A DNA stretch of 64,000 bases from Rheinheimera pleomorphica (GCF_011634895.1 NZ_SIRR01000007.1:372001-436000); one strand, 5' to 3'. Positions 42,797 through 51,673 are shown, counted from the first letter of the stretch. Made by a program: numbers and translations. Notes: generated by a model from the letters alone, not told the origin.

Positions 42797-43405
42797 ATGA
42801 AGCCAATATTAATTATCACCGGCTTACTGTTAACAGGCTTGCTGTTTTTTATCGATTCGCACGCTACACCTGCGCAGAAGCTTTGCCCGCCAGCAGAGTT
42901 CCTACTGCCAGGCGTGTCGGCGAGCACAGATCAGAACTTTGATATAGCGGACACGTATGAGGTCGCCAGCTTAATGTTTCCTGCCGAATATGTTGCCGGG
43001 CATGTGCCGGGTTATCACGCCGAAATAAACTGGTTAAATAACAACACGCTTAAACAGCCGCTTTACATCAATATCAGAACGGTACCAGCAAAAGCTTTTA
43101 CTGTTAATCCATCAGCGGTAAGAGCAATAGCAGATCTGGACGCGAGTCTATATACCGATACACCATCTGACGAGTTTAGTTGGAATATCAGCCGCAGGGA
43201 AGGTGAAAACTTTGTTCCCTGGGGAAGCTGTAGTGATAATTTTAATGGTAGTCGAAGCTGCTTTCGTAACCTGAATGTGGGAAAGTATTGGTTAACCTAC
43301 AACGTTGAAGCCGAAAACATTGCCGCATATCTGCAAATTGATCAGTTCTTAGTAACGCAGGTAACAGCGTGGAGTTGCAACCAACAGCGGCAAGTAGAAA
43401 ATTAA
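42797..43405 (+). CDS. Unknown exported protein
   Basis: 202 residues with a signal peptide (MKPILIITGLLLTGLLFFIDSHATP). The mature part is beta-rich, with four or five cysteines, including SCSDNF and SRSCFRN, and an aspartate-rich middle. GGGGT lies six to seven bases before ATG. I do not recognise it. The gap of 96 bp after the previous lipoprotein gene holds no clear gene. It converges on a MipA/OmpV gene 34 bp away. Confidence 0.55.
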   Translation: MKPILIITGLLLTGLLFFIDSHATPAQKLCPPAEFLLPGVSASTDQNFDIADTYEVASLMFPAEYVAGHVPGYHAEINWLNNNTLKQPLYINIRTVPAKAFTVNPSAVRAIADLDASLYTDTPSDEFSWNISRREGENFVPWGSCSDNFNGSRSCFRNLNVGKYWLTYNVEAENIAAYLQIDQFLVTQVTAWSCNQQRQVEN

Positions 43406-43439
43406 ACAACTTAATCATCTACAGCATTTTCTTCACTGC

Positions 43440-44204
43440 TCAAAAAAAGCGGCTCCAGGCTAAAAATGCCGAGACGCCGCTGTCACGGTCGGTCAGCGGG
43501 CTATTAGCGATGCTGTTGTCGTACCAGTGGTACTGTATACCCAGCCGGGTTATGCCGCCAAAAAACACCGGGGTGCTAAGGGCGACGCCGGTGTGGTAGT
43601 TTACCGCAGAGTCAGCCCGGTACGCAGGCCGCTCGGCGGTGACTTCTGTTTCGCGCACGCCGTAGTAGTAATTCACCAGTTTGCTGGAGGAATAACTTAC
43701 CCCCACCTCCGGGCTAACTTGCAGTGGGCCAAAACGCAGGCCATAGCTAAATTTGAGCTTCAGTTCCTGGCCGTTCGAGTTGCCCAGCACATCGGTTAAG
43801 GCTTCGGTGTCCAGCGTCCAGTTATCAATGCGGTATTGCAGGCCAAGGCCGGCATCCAGCGAGCTTTTACGCTTCATGCCAACAAACACATCACTGTCGC
43901 CCTCGTCATAGCCAGCAAAGCGTGGGGAAAGTTTGGCGCTTAGGCTGACGTCATTGGCCTTGGCCAACTCATAGCTAACAAAAGGGCCGTATACCGATAA
44001 CTTCTCGCCACGATATCCTAGCAGCGGCAACGGTATTACCCGGCGTTTATAACCGCGGTAAATCTCCTGGTTTATGCCAACGCCCACGCCATACAAAAAG
44101 CCCTGCGGTGGTTCGGCGCTGCGGTGTTGTTGGGCAAAGGCCGCTGTGCTTAACAGCGGCAGGCTACAAACAGCGACAAGCGCTAGTGGACGTATAACAG
44201 ACAT
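43440..44204 (-). CDS. MipA/OmpV family outer-membrane protein (second copy)
   Basis: 254 residues with a signal peptide (cleavage near TAAFA). GFLYGVGVGINQEIYRGYKRRVIPLPLLGYRGEKLSVYGPFVSYELAKANDVSLSAKLSPRFAGYDEGDSDVFVGMKRKSSLDAGLGLQYRID is the usual MipA/OmpV block, and SAFLAWSRFF ends with the terminal Phe typical of barrels. AAGGGAAA precedes ATG. Unlike the copy at 31.7 kb it is not linked to a two-component system. Probable outer-membrane beta-barrel of unknown role. Confidence 0.88.
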   Translation of the reverse strand: MSVIRPLALVAVCSLPLLSTAAFAQQHRSAEPPQGFLYGVGVGINQEIYRGYKRRVIPLPLLGYRGEKLSVYGPFVSYELAKANDVSLSAKLSPRFAGYDEGDSDVFVGMKRKSSLDAGLGLQYRIDNWTLDTEALTDVLGNSNGQELKLKFSYGLRFGPLQVSPEVGVSYSSSKLVNYYYGVRETEVTAERPAYRADSAVNYHTGVALSTPVFFGGITRLGIQYHWYDNSIANSPLTDRDSGVSAFLAWSRFF

Positions 44205-44283
44205 AAGTTTCCCTTTATTCAGTCAGGCGTAGGCCAAGTGTGCCACGGTAATATCTTGTTTACTGTGACAAAGGGTAAACCGA

Positions 44284-44655
44284 TCAGTTAAGCGCGTGCT
44301 GCGAGATATGCCTGGATATCTCAACAATGGCGGCTTTACCGCTGAATTCAAACCGCACTTTACCCAGCGATGAAAAGTACAGCTCCAGTTCTGAGTCCAA
44401 ATCAAAGGTGCCGGAAGTTTCTACCGAATACGCCACAATGTTTTTATACGGCATAGAGGTGAAGTCTTTTTTGCTGCCGGTTAAGCCCTGCACATTTAGC
44501 GCAATAATGCGCTTGCTGGTAAATACCACGCCATCACGCAGCGAGCTGTAGCTGTCGACAACCTGCTCGTCCGGCAGCAACAGCGCCGCTACTTTGTCGG
44601 CATAGTCGGGGTTTTGTTTTAGCTTAAACACGGTTTTGTTATCAAAGTCGATCAT
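44284..44655 (-). CDS. Bacterial PH-domain protein
   Basis: 123 residues. LLLPDEQVVDSYSSLRDGVVFTSKRIIALNVQGLTGSKKDFTSMPYKNIVAYSVETSGTFDLDSELELYF follows the bacterial pleckstrin-homology domain (bPH_1) pattern: a beta-barrel with GVVFTSKRIIA in its second strand. The C-terminal helix ends SRHISQHALN. AAGGA lies seven bases before ATG. Single gene, cytoplasmic; such proteins are often stress- or membrane-associated, role unknown. Confidence 0.82.
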   Translation of the reverse strand: MIDFDNKTVFKLKQNPDYADKVAALLLPDEQVVDSYSSLRDGVVFTSKRIIALNVQGLTGSKKDFTSMPYKNIVAYSVETSGTFDLDSELELYFSSLGKVRFEFSGKAAIVEISRHISQHALN

Positions 44656-44731
44656 GGCTGGTCCTTGTGCACTGTTTCGGGTAAGTGTAGCAGGCGTTCA
44701 CTGCGCCAGACGCGGATCAGGCTGCGCGCAC

Positions 44732-44877
44732 TTAGCTAATACCCAGCAGTTGTTTTGCCTGTTCTGCACTTACCGTATTGCCATTACGAATATCCGCCAG
44801 TCCAGCTGCTACGGCCAAGATGTATCGCCAGCCGCACGGTGTCTTGCATAATAGACAAATCGGCAAAACTCGGCGGC
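44732..44877 (-). pseudogene. Frameshifted remnant of a small gene (antitoxin-like)
   Basis: Read on the minus strand, one frame gives PPSFADLSIMQDTVRLAIHLG and a neighbouring frame continues VAAGLADIRNGNTVSAEQ and ends AKQLLGIS before a stop at 44732-44734. The two join at about 44813 by a single-base shift. Length and style recall the C-terminal half of a small antitoxin or DNA-binding protein, but I cannot name the family. It has no start codon and no partner toxin. It lies beside a toxin-immunity-like pair. Confidence 0.4.
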
Positions 44878-44892
44878 TACGAAACAATGGCC

Positions 44893-45243
44893 TCAGTTGT
44901 TTGATTTAATAACGTGATCAAAGCTACCCTTTCTAAATGCTGACTCGACGTAGTAGATAGTTTTCTCATAGATCCCCATCTGTACATCATCAAATTTTGC
45001 CTCATGTTCCTCATTAAACAGAGGGTGATCTTCGTCATAAAAGGGGTACATCAGCCGGGCTTTCTTTTTTTCTATTACCGCTAAATCAATCAGTGCTTCG
45101 GCTTCTTCTTCGCTTAAAAAAATCGGTGGCACTGTATCAACGGCAGGGAAAGCTTCTTTCAGCGCTTCGTAGCCTTCTTTATGCACAATTTGAGCAATTT
45201 CCTCAACCAGTTCTACCGGCATTACTACTTCACGCTTAATCAT
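44893..45243 (-). CDS. Candidate immunity/antitoxin partner of the Tse2-like protein
   Basis: 116 residues, acidic and helical (MIKREVVMPVELVEEIAQIVHKEG, IFLSEEEAEALIDLAVIEKKK). It overlaps the upstream toxin-like gene by four bases (ATGA), the usual coupling for an effector and its protector. The sequence does not match a family I can name; Tsi2 of Pseudomonas aeruginosa is a small helical protein that blocks Tse2, and this may be the functional equivalent. AT-rich composition is shared with the partner gene and differs from the neighbourhood. Confidence 0.55.
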   Translation of the reverse strand: MIKREVVMPVELVEEIAQIVHKEGYEALKEAFPAVDTVPPIFLSEEEAEALIDLAVIEKKKARLMYPFYDEDHPLFNEEHEAKFDDVQMGIYEKTIYYVESAFRKGSFDHVIKSNN

Positions 45244-45734
45244 AAATTTACCACCTTGGACAAGGCTCCGGGATACGTCTCAATTATTTTTCCATACCTG
45301 TCTATCTTTATATCACAAGGCTTCATCAATGCGGCAAGTTCAGTAAGCAATGCCGTTAGTTCAAGCACCGTCATAGGCTTAGATACGTTTAGCAAGGGAT
45401 GATCTTTATCCTTTATGTTAAACACTAGATCACCCGGAATTTTGCTACCTTTAGGTATTACCCACACCTGGCCTTCCAAAGCCTTCTTTGCCAAAGTTTC
45501 AACGCTATCAGAAAAAGACAAACCTTTAATAGGGTTAGGGTAAACCATCTCTAAGCCGGTGTCTGGATCAATACGAACATCCAAATCTTTCCTCCGTGGC
45601 CCATCGGCACGAGCGATCTTAGGAGAACTTGAATTACCGCCCCCTCTGAAAATCCCATGCAAGTTATTGTAAATTTTCCATATTTCGTTTGGTCCGACAG
45701 TAGTGAACTGTCCTTTTGATAATAGAATTGACAT
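45240..45734 (-). CDS. Tse2-like ADP-ribosyltransferase toxin candidate
   Basis: 164 residues. The block from EIWKIYNNLHGIFRGGG through DPDTGLEMVYPNPIKGLSFSDS and VWVIPKGSKIPGDLVF to HPLLNVSKPMTV follows, from memory, the order of features of Tse2 of P. aeruginosa: a YR/YNN-like start, a DG(L/S)-type turn, FVIPDGTDIPPDL and HYTIMPAKPM. Such proteins act in the cytoplasm and are restrained by a small partner, here the gene that overlaps by four bases. No type VI secretion genes are in the window, so it could be a chromosomal toxin unit or an exported effector. Codon use is AT-richer than neighbouring genes, which suggests transfer. Confidence 0.55.
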   Translation of the reverse strand: MSILLSKGQFTTVGPNEIWKIYNNLHGIFRGGGNSSSPKIARADGPRRKDLDVRIDPDTGLEMVYPNPIKGLSFSDSVETLAKKALEGQVWVIPKGSKIPGDLVFNIKDKDHPLLNVSKPMTVLELTALLTELAALMKPCDIKIDRYGKIIETYPGALSKVVNL

Positions 45735-45875
45735 AAAACCTCTTATTTTCGCAAAGTCTGAATTTTGTAAATCAAAATTAAGCTATCACAAATAACTATG
45801 ATTTAACAAAATAAAAACATAAAATTCATGTTTATTTGCGTCTGAAAACGCCGAAACATTCAGGAATAAGATGTA

Positions 45876-46181
45876 ATGCCAAAAACTAAACTTGCCGTTA
45901 ACTGGATTGAAGATAAACAGCCTGTACAACAAGGTATCTATTTGGTTGCTGTGCGCTATCAAACCGGCTTTGGCGCTTATGACGTTGTCGCATGGGATGG
46001 CGAGCAGTGGCAGTTAGACGCCTCCATCAATGTTGTCGGCTGGATAGTGTTTGATGACTTTCTAAAAAATCTGGATATCAGCTGGCCGGTATCAGATCAA
46101 AAAGGAGATGCGGCTTTTAAAGCCCGGTATGAGGCTGACAAAGATAACTTTAAGCCGGATGAGTTTGTTGAGGTTGAGTAA
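45876..46181 (+). CDS. Unknown protein with DUF551-like start
   Basis: 101 residues. AVNWIEDKQPVQQGIYLVAVRYQTGFGAYDVVAWDGEQWQLDASINVVGW recalls the W-x-x-x-x-x-x-P-x-x-G-x-Y/V-L-V and W-x-G-x-x-W patterns of DUF551-type proteins found in phages and islands. The rest is acidic (KDNFKPDEFVEVE). AGGAA lies nine bases before ATG. It is divergent from the toxin-like pair, with an AT-rich 141-bp spacer that likely holds both promoters. Function unknown. Confidence 0.55.
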   Translation: MPKTKLAVNWIEDKQPVQQGIYLVAVRYQTGFGAYDVVAWDGEQWQLDASINVVGWIVFDDFLKNLDISWPVSDQKGDAAFKARYEADKDNFKPDEFVEVE

Positions 46182-46276
46182 TTCATTAGCAATTGTCGCA
46201 GCATTTTGAACCATATAGTGGCTTTATACATGGTTTCAAGCGAAAGGCCACATAGCATAAGGTACACCACGCTAGA

Positions 46277-48142
46277 CTAACGAATATCAAGCACTAAGGT
46301 GCCGCGGGCGGGTACGGTGAGCTGCTTATCCAGCTTAATCTGTTTACCGCTAATCACCTCAGTGGCAGTTTTACCTAGTGGTAGCACTTCATTAAAGCGG
46401 GCTAAGTCCAGCGTTACCGGCTCGCTTTGTTTATTCATCACCACCATCACCGTTTGCGTATCGTTATAACGGAAGTAAGTGTAGGTGCCGTTATCGGGGG
46501 CGAAGTGCATTAGCTTGCCGCTGTAAATGGCGCTGGCGGTTTTGCGCCAGTTCAGTAAGGTTTTTACCAGCTGCTGGGCGCTTTTTTGCGTGGTGTTTAA
46601 GCCTTTGCCGGTAAAGGCGTTGACCTTATCGCCGGCCCAGCCGCCGGGAAAATCGCTGCGTACTTTGCCGTCATCGCGCTGTTTTGGGCTTTGCATGGCG
46701 ATTTCAGTGCCGTAAAACAGCTGCGGTATACCGCGCATGGTGGCCAGGTAGCTGATGGCCATGCGGTATAAATCCATATCCTCATTTAACAAAGAGAAAA
46801 TGCGCGCCGTATCGTGGTTGCCTTCAAAAATCACCAGGTTAAACGGGTCGGCATACACATGGTCGTTGCTGAGCATCTCATATAAGTCAATCCAGCCGCC
46901 ATTCCAGCTCTCTTCACTGGTTAAGGCTTTTAGCAGGGCATCGTACAGCGGAAAATCCAGCATGCTGGGGGTGTGCGACACATAACCGTCTTTATTGTGT
47001 TTGCCGCGCTGCCAGTACGACACAATAAGCGGGTTGGGGCTCCACTCTTCACCGACAATATTAAAGTTGGGGTATTCCAGCATCAGGCGGCGGCCCCACT
47101 CGGTTAAAAAGGCTTTGTCGGCATAGCTGTAGGTATCTTCGCGAATGCCGGATAAGTTAGCGTACTCCACCCACCAGATGCTGTTTTGAATAAGGTAGGT
47201 GGCTAACAGCGGGTGGCGCTGGTTTAAGTCTGGCATGCTGTCGACAAACCAGCCATCGGTAAACTGGGCGCTATCTATGTTACTGGCGTAAGGGTCTTGC
47301 ACGGTGCTGCGGTTATGGTTGGTGCCGACAAAGGCAGCGCCGGTTAAAAATGCTTGGTTATTTAGCCAGTTTGTGTCGGGCAGGTCGCTTAGCCACCAGT
47401 GCTGATGGCCAATATGGTTAACAATAATATCCTGGATCACCTTAATACCCAGCTTATTGGCCTTGGCGACTAAGTCGCGATACTGCGCATTGCTGCCAAA
47501 GCGCGGGTCTATGTTGTATAAATCGGTGGCGGCATAGCCGTGGTAGGAATAAGCGCTTTGGTTATTTTCGGTCAGTGGCGTGGGCCACATTGCGCTAAAG
47601 CCCATATCGGCCAGATACGGCAGGGCGTTGACCATACCGGCCAAGTCACCGCCGTGACGGCCGCTGTCATCGCTGCGATTAGCAGGCTCTAACATGCCGG
47701 GCACAGAATCGTTAGTCGGGTCGCCGTTGGCAAAACGGTCAGGTGTTAGCAGGTAAATGACATCAGAAGCGTTAAAGCCTTGGCGCTGCGCTGAGCCGGG
47801 GCGGCGCGCTAACAGCGGATATGGCAGGGTCTGACGCTTATCGGCACATTGAAGCTGAATCGGTAAGTCACCGGGGGCAATATCGCTAGCCAGCGTCAGG
47901 TTGATAAACAGGTAATTCGGGTTAGTGGTGGTAGTGGTTCCGGTTAGCGTAGCGCCGGGATAATTCAGGCTGGCATTGCACTGTGCCAGCTTATCGCCGT
48001 ATAGCATCAGTTGCAGCTGTGGGTGCTGCATGCCCGCCCACCAGTTGGCCGGTTCAATCCGCTGTACCTGTTGCGCCAGCAGCGGACTGCTGGCTAGAAC
48101 CAGTAGTGCGCTTGCGGTAAAGGCTGCCGAAATAGGGTTCAT
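46277..48142 (-). CDS. Secreted cyclomaltodextrinase/neopullulanase-like GH13
   Basis: 621 residues with a signal peptide (cleavage near LLAQQ). Residues 25-110 (IEPANWWAGMQHPQLQLMLYG) match the N-terminal Ig-like module of cyclomaltodextrinases, and the barrel follows (DVIYLLTPDRFANGDP). Region I is DIIVNHIG, region II GIREDTYSY with nucleophile Asp336, region III IVGEEW with Glu365, and region IV EGNHD. The C-terminal module is beta-rich. The likely substrates are cyclodextrins, pullulan or maltodextrin in the periplasm. AGGAGA precedes ATG; a palindrome at 48213-48226 lies 71 bp upstream of the start. Confidence 0.9.
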   Translation of the reverse strand: MNPISAAFTASALLVLASSPLLAQQVQRIEPANWWAGMQHPQLQLMLYGDKLAQCNASLNYPGATLTGTTTTTNPNYLFINLTLASDIAPGDLPIQLQCADKRQTLPYPLLARRPGSAQRQGFNASDVIYLLTPDRFANGDPTNDSVPGMLEPANRSDDSGRHGGDLAGMVNALPYLADMGFSAMWPTPLTENNQSAYSYHGYAATDLYNIDPRFGSNAQYRDLVAKANKLGIKVIQDIIVNHIGHQHWWLSDLPDTNWLNNQAFLTGAAFVGTNHNRSTVQDPYASNIDSAQFTDGWFVDSMPDLNQRHPLLATYLIQNSIWWVEYANLSGIREDTYSYADKAFLTEWGRRLMLEYPNFNIVGEEWSPNPLIVSYWQRGKHNKDGYVSHTPSMLDFPLYDALLKALTSEESWNGGWIDLYEMLSNDHVYADPFNLVIFEGNHDTARIFSLLNEDMDLYRMAISYLATMRGIPQLFYGTEIAMQSPKQRDDGKVRSDFPGGWAGDKVNAFTGKGLNTTQKSAQQLVKTLLNWRKTASAIYSGKLMHFAPDNGTYTYFRYNDTQTVMVVMNKQSEPVTLDLARFNEVLPLGKTATEVISGKQIKLDKQLTVPARGTLVLDIR

Positions 48143-48212
48143 CTGTCTCTCCTGCGTTGATGCTGGCTAAACCTTAGCCAGCCCGGCTTTTCGGTGCAAG
48201 AGGCGTGCAAGC

Positions 48213-48226
48213 TGCATACGTTTGCA
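48213..48226. promoter_or_regulatory. Predicted operator of the alpha-glucan regulon
   Basis: TGCATACGTTTGCA differs from the palindrome TGCATACGTATGCA by one base. It lies 71-84 bp upstream of the amylase start codon at 48142, almost the same distance as in front of the amylase at 56.08 kb (72-85 bp). Confidence 0.72.
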
Positions 48227-48243
48227 GTGTGTCGTGCGGGTTA

Positions 48244-49473
48244 TTAGCGCAGTAGCTGGCGAATTTGTTGTTGTAAAAAACGTTGTTCTGGCGTTTGCTT
48301 ACACAGCTGCAGTGCTTGTTGATAAGCCTGTATTGCCTCTGCATTGTGGCCCAGCTGGCGCAATAAGTCGGCTTTAGCGGCATAAAGCAAGTGGTACTGG
48401 CTAAGTTCGCCTTGCTGCTCAAGTTCGCAGAGCAGGGCCAGGCCGGCGGCCGGGCCGTCGCGCATGGCAATGGCGACGGCGCGGTTAAGGGCGACAACCG
48501 GCGATGGCTCGGCTTGCAACAATAAATTATATAAACCGCTAATTTCGTGCCAATCGGTGTCAGCAGCTGTTGGCGCTTCACAGTGCAATGCCGCTATCGC
48601 TGCCTGCAGGGTGTAGGGGCCTATCCGGCGGGTGCACAGTGCCCATTGCACTAATTCACTGCCTTCGCGGATTTCATCCTGCTGCCATAAACTGCGATCC
48701 TGCTGCGGCAGCAATACCAGTTCGCCCTGGACGGAGATGCGGGCGGCGCGGCGGGCATGCTGTAGCAGCATCAGCGCCAGCAAGCCGGCGGTTTCCGCAT
48801 CGGGCAGCAGTTGCAGCATTAAGCGGCCCAGCCGTATTGCTTCATCACTTAAGCTGATATCCAGCAGTTGTGTACCGATTGACGCCGAATACCCTTCATT
48901 AAACAGCAGATAAATCACCTGCAGCACATTATCCAGCCGCTGCGGCAGCTCGCCAAGCGGTGGCACTTCGTACGGAATGCGCGCGTCGCGGATTTTGCCT
49001 TTGGCACGTACTATGCGTTGCGCCACTGTGGTGGGGCTGGTTAAAAAGGCGCTGGCGATTTGCTCGGTAGTAAGGCCGCATACCTCGCGCAGTGTCAGAG
49101 CCAGCTGCGCATCGGTGGCTAAACTGGGGTGACAGCAGGTGAAAATTAGCCGTAGTTGATCGTCGGCAATAGGCTCTGGCTCGGGTGAGTCTTCTGCGCT
49201 TAGCTGGTGTAAGATTTCATCCGGTAACTGGCTTAACCGTGCGCTTTTGCGCAGCTGATCGATAGCTTTAAAGCGCCCGGCCGACACCAGCCAGGCGATG
49301 GGGTTAGCCGGTATGCCGTCCTTTGGCCATTGTTGCAGCGCGGCGTGAAAGGCTTCATGCAGCGCCTCTTCGGCTAAGTCAAAATCACCCAGCAGGCGGA
49401 TCAGCGTGGCCAGTACCTTGCGAGAGTCACGCTGATACAGCGTGCTAAGCTCAGCGCTGATCTGCGGCTGCAT
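48244..49473 (-). CDS. ECF42-type RNA polymerase sigma factor
   Basis: 409 residues, far longer than a normal ECF factor. Sigma region 2 is seen in [39 protein letters not shown], region 4 in [36 protein letters not shown], and a C-terminal extension of about 200 residues with TPR-like helices ([55 protein letters not shown]). This shape and the adjacent DGPF/YciI gene define the ECF42 group, in which the extension is needed for activity and no anti-sigma factor is found. It should direct transcription of its own small operon or a linked set. It is the last gene of a three-gene unit. Confidence 0.88.
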   Translation of the reverse strand: MQPQISAELSTLYQRDSRKVLATLIRLLGDFDLAEEALHEAFHAALQQWPKDGIPANPIAWLVSAGRFKAIDQLRKSARLSQLPDEILHQLSAEDSPEPEPIADDQLRLIFTCCHPSLATDAQLALTLREVCGLTTEQIASAFLTSPTTVAQRIVRAKGKIRDARIPYEVPPLGELPQRLDNVLQVIYLLFNEGYSASIGTQLLDISLSDEAIRLGRLMLQLLPDAETAGLLALMLLQHARRAARISVQGELVLLPQQDRSLWQQDEIREGSELVQWALCTRRIGPYTLQAAIAALHCEAPTAADTDWHEISGLYNLLLQAEPSPVVALNRAVAIAMRDGPAAGLALLCELEQQGELSQYHLLYAAKADLLRQLGHNAEAIQAYQQALQLCKQTPEQRFLQQQIRQLLR

Positions 49474-49479
49474 TACCGG

Positions 49480-49824
49480 TTATACCTCAAGTTGGCGCAC
49501 CGGCCGCACTTCGACCGAACCCACCCGTGCCGCCGGTATGCCGCTGGCAATCTGAATGGCTTCGTTTAAGTCATGCGCCTCTACCAGATAAAAGCCAGCA
49601 AGTTGCTCTTTGGTTTCAGCAAAAGGGCCGTCGGTTATGCTGACTTTACCGCTGCGTACCCGAATAGTCGTGGCGGTGTTCACCGGCTGCAGCGCTTCGG
49701 CCGCCAGCATGCGGCCACTGCCCTGTACTTTTTCGGCATAGGCCTGGCACTCGCTGTCGTGTGGGCTGTCGGGCAGACTATGCAGGGTGTTTTCATCGCT
49801 GTACACCAGACACAAATATTTCAT
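49480..49824 (-). CDS. YciI/DGPF domain protein
   Basis: 114 residues, starting MKYLCLVYSDENTLHSLPD and containing ITDGPFAETKEQLAGFYLVEA, the DGPF motif that names the family. AAGGAG lies eight bases before ATG. It sits six bases before the ECF42-type sigma factor gene, its standard partner. The family is thought to be small enzymes or ligand-binding proteins that respond to or feed the sigma factor; the exact function is not known. Confidence 0.92.
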   Translation of the reverse strand: MKYLCLVYSDENTLHSLPDSPHDSECQAYAEKVQGSGRMLAAEALQPVNTATTIRVRSGKVSITDGPFAETKEQLAGFYLVEAHDLNEAIQIASGIPAARVGSVEVRPVRQLEV

Positions 49825-49835
49825 CGCTGCGCTCC

Positions 49836-50270
49836 TTAAGGGGCTAAGTTGGTCAAAATAGCGCCGCTTTCCATGTCAAATGGCATCGAGTAGTGCTCAT
49901 GTACTATTTTCCAGCCGTCGTTGCCCTGTTGCCAGCACTGGGTAGCGCGCATCCAGCAGCGTTGCATTTCGCCTTTGTCGTTGGTGCCGCCGCAGTGGTT
50001 TAAACTGTGGCTAAAAGCCAGCTGCTGATCCGCCCGTACCTGCAATTGGTGGATTTCAAACATGGATTCGCCGCTGCAAAATTCCATGCAGCGTTGCCAG
50101 TGTTCGCGATAGTTGGCTTTGCCTTTAAATTGCAACTGGGCTATCGCATCAAAAGCGACAATATCGTTATGGTACAGCGCCATAATTTTGCTAACGTCTT
50201 TGGCGCGTACCGCATTGGCCCAAGCGGTAAGCAGATCGGTAATGTGTTGCACGTGTTGGCTGTTATGCAT
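49836..50270 (-). CDS. SnoaL-like/NTF2-fold protein
   Basis: 144 residues of a nuclear-transport-factor-2-like cone: ITDLLTAWANAVRAKDVSKIMALYHNDIVAFDAIAQLQFKGKANYREHWQ at the N-terminus and WKIVHEHYSMPFDMESG at the end are the SnoaL/SgcJ type. AGGAGC lies about seven bases before ATG. It is the first gene of the unit with the DGPF protein (11-bp gap) and the ECF42 sigma factor. It may be an enzyme or ligand-binding protein of the same regulon. Confidence 0.85.
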   Translation of the reverse strand: MHNSQHVQHITDLLTAWANAVRAKDVSKIMALYHNDIVAFDAIAQLQFKGKANYREHWQRCMEFCSGESMFEIHQLQVRADQQLAFSHSLNHCGGTNDKGEMQRCWMRATQCWQQGNDGWKIVHEHYSMPFDMESGAILTNLAP

Positions 50271-50348
50271 GATGTTGCTCCTGTTTTACCATCAAAAGGT
50301 ATAACTGGTCGTTACAGCAACGATGAAATCGACAACCGCCGGTCGTTT

Positions 50349-51575
50349 TTACAAACTTTTTCTCGGCGGCAGGGCCACATTGGCAAAAATAAGCCCGGCT
50401 ACCAGCGCCATTAAAATTAAGAAGGTTTGCTGGCCCACCCGGTCTGACACGACAAAGTCCTGGCCGGAAATCAGCGAGTTTAGCCCGATATAGGTTTTAC
50501 TACCCGGCACCAGTACGATTAAGCCGTGCATAGCCACGATAACCGCCGGCGCCTTGGCCAGCCGGGTAAACAGATTACTGTAAAGGCCAACGGCAAAAGC
50601 GCCGAGAAAGGCACCAATGGTGGCGTCAAATACACTGGCACCCGCGTAACTGGTGCCGTAGGCAATAAAGCCTGCCGCCATTGACCACAGCGTGTACTTG
50701 CCGCGGCTTTTAAACAGCACCACCAGCGAGCCGACCAGTATGCCCACCGCCAGCCAGGCGAAATGGCGCGATATCGGTTCAGGCCTGACGAAATCGACCA
50801 CACCAAATAACGCAAAACCGATGGCGATGCCGAGCAGGGCGCCAAAATACAGCTTAAACAGCAGCATTAAGGCATCCATAATGCGGGCATTGCCCGACAC
50901 CAGATGCCTTGCGGCCAGTTCGGCAAAGCCGATAGTCAGGGCTAAACCGGGGATAAAGGAAATAATCGCCGACAGCACCGCCAGACGGATATTAATGCCG
51001 GGGTCGATATAGGCGCTGATGGCGCAGGCGGCTATACCGGCTGCCATAGCGACCAGGGGCTCAAGCATATTCGCGATGCGCACCGAGTGCGCCGCCCACA
51101 GCATAAACAGATACACCAGCAGTGATAACAGGGATGACCACAGCACATCATTCCAGCTGGTGGCCATTAGCATGGCAAAGGCGCCACCGGAGGCCATCAT
51201 GGCAACCGCAGTCGCCAGTTTGCCGTAGGAGCTGGGGCGCATATCAATGGCATCTAACAGCGCATCGGCTTCATTAATGCTGACATGCCCCTGCAATACC
51301 TGATCGACCAATTCGTCGGTACGTGACAACGCGCCTAAATCCAGATCGCCGGGGTTAACCCGTGAGGCATGGGTATATTCCTGTTCATGGCCTTCGGTCC
51401 ACAGCACAAAGGTCATCGAGGTCGGCGAAATAATAAAAGAGCCTTTTAACCCCAGGTGCGTGGTCAGCTCGGCCAGGTGTGCTTCCAGCCGGTACGCCGG
51501 CGTGCCGTACTTATGCAGCATCTTGCCCAGTTTGACGATAAATTTGCGTTTGTGGTTAAAATCGGCTGTGTACAC
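50349..51575 (-). CDS. Threonine/serine exporter family protein (ThrE-like)
   Basis: 408 residues from a GTG at 51575, supported by AAGGA nine to ten bases upstream. The cytoplasmic N-terminal domain (DUF1212: LGKMLHKYGTPAYRLEAHLAELTTHLGLKGSFIISPTSMTFVLW) is followed by about ten hydrophobic helices. ThrE of Corynebacterium combines both halves in one protein, as seen here, while E. coli YjjP/YjjB splits them. The likely role is export of threonine, serine, or small organic acids such as succinate. Single gene. Confidence 0.88.
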   Translation of the reverse strand: MYTADFNHKRKFIVKLGKMLHKYGTPAYRLEAHLAELTTHLGLKGSFIISPTSMTFVLWTEGHEQEYTHASRVNPGDLDLGALSRTDELVDQVLQGHVSINEADALLDAIDMRPSSYGKLATAVAMMASGGAFAMLMATSWNDVLWSSLLSLLVYLFMLWAAHSVRIANMLEPLVAMAAGIAACAISAYIDPGINIRLAVLSAIISFIPGLALTIGFAELAARHLVSGNARIMDALMLLFKLYFGALLGIAIGFALFGVVDFVRPEPISRHFAWLAVGILVGSLVVLFKSRGKYTLWSMAAGFIAYGTSYAGASVFDATIGAFLGAFAVGLYSNLFTRLAKAPAVIVAMHGLIVLVPGSKTYIGLNSLISGQDFVVSDRVGQQTFLILMALVAGLIFANVALPPRKSL

Positions 51576-51673
51576 TTATGGCATCCTTGGTCAGATAACG
51601 TAGTCATTGTAATAGAAAAAGCCGTTGATACCAGAGATTAGATTGGCGTGTTGGCATCGAACTGGTTCAGTCA

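Noticed and set aside
42718-42942. Plus-strand frame starting MICSLKLTVTFIATIVTAVT between two unknown genes
   Set aside because: The first part looks like a membrane helix, but the frame runs into the next gene in another frame, and the 3' half has no protein-like pattern. It could be a remnant but cannot be supported.
46182-46276. Imperfect nested inverted repeat after the DUF551-like gene
   Set aside because: Arms are mismatched (TTGAACCAT against ATGGTTTCAA) and there is no T-tract, so I do not call a terminator or RNA.
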